Notes under the pieces: model-generated
The model's database searches: none
The model's input: the letters and a program-made list of their open reading frames with translations, nothing else
What the model was told of the DNA's origin: nothing
NCBI RefSeq assembly: GCF_015209965.1
Contig: NZ_MU158690.1
Location: 248,854 to 312,853 of the forward strand
Direction: 5' to 3'
Source of the DNA: Sphingobacterium pedocola
GTDB taxonomy: Bacteria; Bacteroidota; Bacteroidia; Sphingobacteriales; Sphingobacteriaceae
Length of the DNA stretch: 64,000 bases
Position numbers and translations under genes: made by a program
Shown here: positions 63,193 through 64,000 of the stretch, piece after piece
Layout: every line of letters starts with the position of its first letter
Numbering within the stretch: the stretch's first letter is position 1

Positions 63193-64000
63193 ATGAAAAA
63201 GAAGTTGGCTGCGGCAGTAGTTTTTTGTATCGCATTGTCGGTATCGTTAGCGCAGGAGAATGCGCTGTACAAGTGGAGAAAAGGTATAGTGACGGATGAA
63301 TTTATTTATGAATCTGCACCATTTCCATCGTGTCATTCGGCAACGATGGCCGAAACTCCTCAGGGACTGGTTTACGCTTTTTTTGGCGGAACCCGCGAAC
63401 GCAATCCGGATGTGGAGATCTATGTTTGCCGATATGAGAACGGCAAATGGACTGCCCCCGAATCTGCGGCGGATGGCATACAAGAGGACAGCAGCCGGCT
63501 ACCTACATGGAATCCGGTGTTGTACCAGATTCCGGATGGCGACTTATTACTTTTTTATAAAGTAGGGCCAAAGCCCTCAGAATGGTGGGGTATGCTAAAG
63601 CGTTCCAAAGATCATGGTAAAACTTGGTCGGCAGCGGAGAAGTTGCCAGACGGCTTTTTGGGCCCGATAAAGAATAAACCTATTTTGTTGAGCAATGGTA
63701 ATTTAATCAGCCCTACCAGTACCGAAGGAAATGGATGGAATATTCACTTCGAAATTAGCGCTGATTTTGGTAAAACCTGGCGTAAGACAGGATCGATTGA
63801 TCGCGGTGTCGATAATGTAAATGCGATACAGCCCAGTATTTTGGATCATGGAAATGGAAAATTGCAAATTTTGGCAAGAAGTCGCAATTGGGCTATTGTA
63901 GAATCTTGGTCTACCGACAATGGAGAGACCTGGACTCCTTTGGTAAAGAGTAGCTTACCAAACAACAATTCGGGTACGGATGCCGTAACAATGAAAAATG
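63193..64000 (+). CDS. Exo-sialidase-like Asp-box propeller protein (3' end outside window)
   Basis: 269 residues visible from ATG 63193 (MKKKLAAAVVFCIALSVSLA, signal peptide) and open to the right edge. Three Asp boxes are seen: SKDHGKTWS, SADFGKTWR and STDNGETWT. Early motifs FPSCHSATMAETPQGLVYAF and GGTRERNPDVEIYVCRYE fit the BNR/sialidase-like fold (PF13088 type). With GH140, GH78 and GH2 in the same operon, a role in removing an acidic 2-keto-sugar of RG-II or a related glycosidase is more likely than true sialidase activity. The 128-nt gap before it holds no gene. Confidence 0.75.
   Translation, partial: MKKKLAAAVVFCIALSVSLAQENALYKWRKGIVTDEFIYESAPFPSCHSATMAETPQGLVYAFFGGTRERNPDVEIYVCRYENGKWTAPESAADGIQEDSSRLPTWNPVLYQIPDGDLLLFYKVGPKPSEWWGMLKRSKDHGKTWSAAEKLPDGFLGPIKNKPILLSNGNLISPTSTEGNGWNIHFEISADFGKTWRKTGSIDRGVDNVNAIQPSILDHGNGKLQILARSRNWAIVESWSTDNGETWTPLVKSSLPNNNSGTDAVTMKN

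Overview
The window reads as a chromosomal segment of a Bacteroidota bacterium, most likely Sphingobacteriaceae (Sphingobacterium/Pedobacter-like). The grounds are three SusC/SusD pairs, a FecI-type ECF sigma factor with a FecR anti-sigma factor, many SPII lipoproteins, a TAnnTTTG-type promoter, and Bacteroidota-typical families (DUF3826, DUF5123, DUF4955-like, DUF6520-like). All family names come from reading the translations; no database search was run.

Layout. 1-2119: a Crp/Fnr regulator entering from the left edge, an SDR gene gutted by an internal deletion, a secreted DJ-1/PfpI protein and a small Cys/His protein. 2151-12072: a complete, self-regulated SusCD locus: ECF sigma, FecR, STN-domain SusC, SusD, a DUF1735 + F5/8C lipoprotein and a DUF4832-like TIM-barrel lipoprotein, which is its only candidate catalyst. 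12073-20160: a defence and toxin graveyard. It holds an orphan DUF2683-like antitoxin, a beheaded zeta-toxin operon, a YhcG/PIN hybrid remnant, an XRE antitoxin whose HigB-like toxin carries two frameshifts (the module is bracketed by 66-bp direct repeats), an AbiE-like type IV pair with a perfect 22-bp inverted repeat at its start, two Rhs C-terminal tips (one with a metzincin-type HExxHxxGxxH domain) each followed by a possible immunity gene, and an HTH regulator. 20154-26618: a long structured non-coding leader, then SusC, SusD and a TlpA-like thioredoxin. 26670-32475: a small secreted DUF6520-like peptide, two regulators, a small HTH protein, 21-nt tandem repeats, and a lysis-cassette-like group (membrane protein, CHAP-type amidase, FN3 protein, spanin-like lipoprotein).

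32642-64000: a large pectin-utilisation locus, continuing past the right edge. It begins with DUF3826, a DUF5123-type surface lipoprotein, SusC, SusD and another lipoprotein. Three PL1-type pectate lyases follow, then a DUF4955/DUF6298-like protein, a GH140 apiosidase-like enzyme, GH43, a sialidase-like propeller protein, an SGNH acetylesterase, GH2, GH78, a second DUF3826 and a partial Asp-box sialidase-like protein. The expected flow is as follows: surface lyases cut the galacturonan backbone, SusCD imports oligosaccharides, and periplasmic enzymes strip rhamnogalacturonan side chains (apiose, arabinose, galactose, rhamnose, acetyl and possibly Kdo/Dha-type acidic sugars).

The most striking non-coding signals are a bipartite promoter-like element present twice in the pectin locus with identical 29-nt internal spacing, the 22-bp inverted repeat at the AbiE start, the 66-bp repeats around the TA module, the structured leader before the second SusC, and the 21-nt repeat array. 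I see no tRNA, rRNA, CRISPR array or complete insertion sequence.
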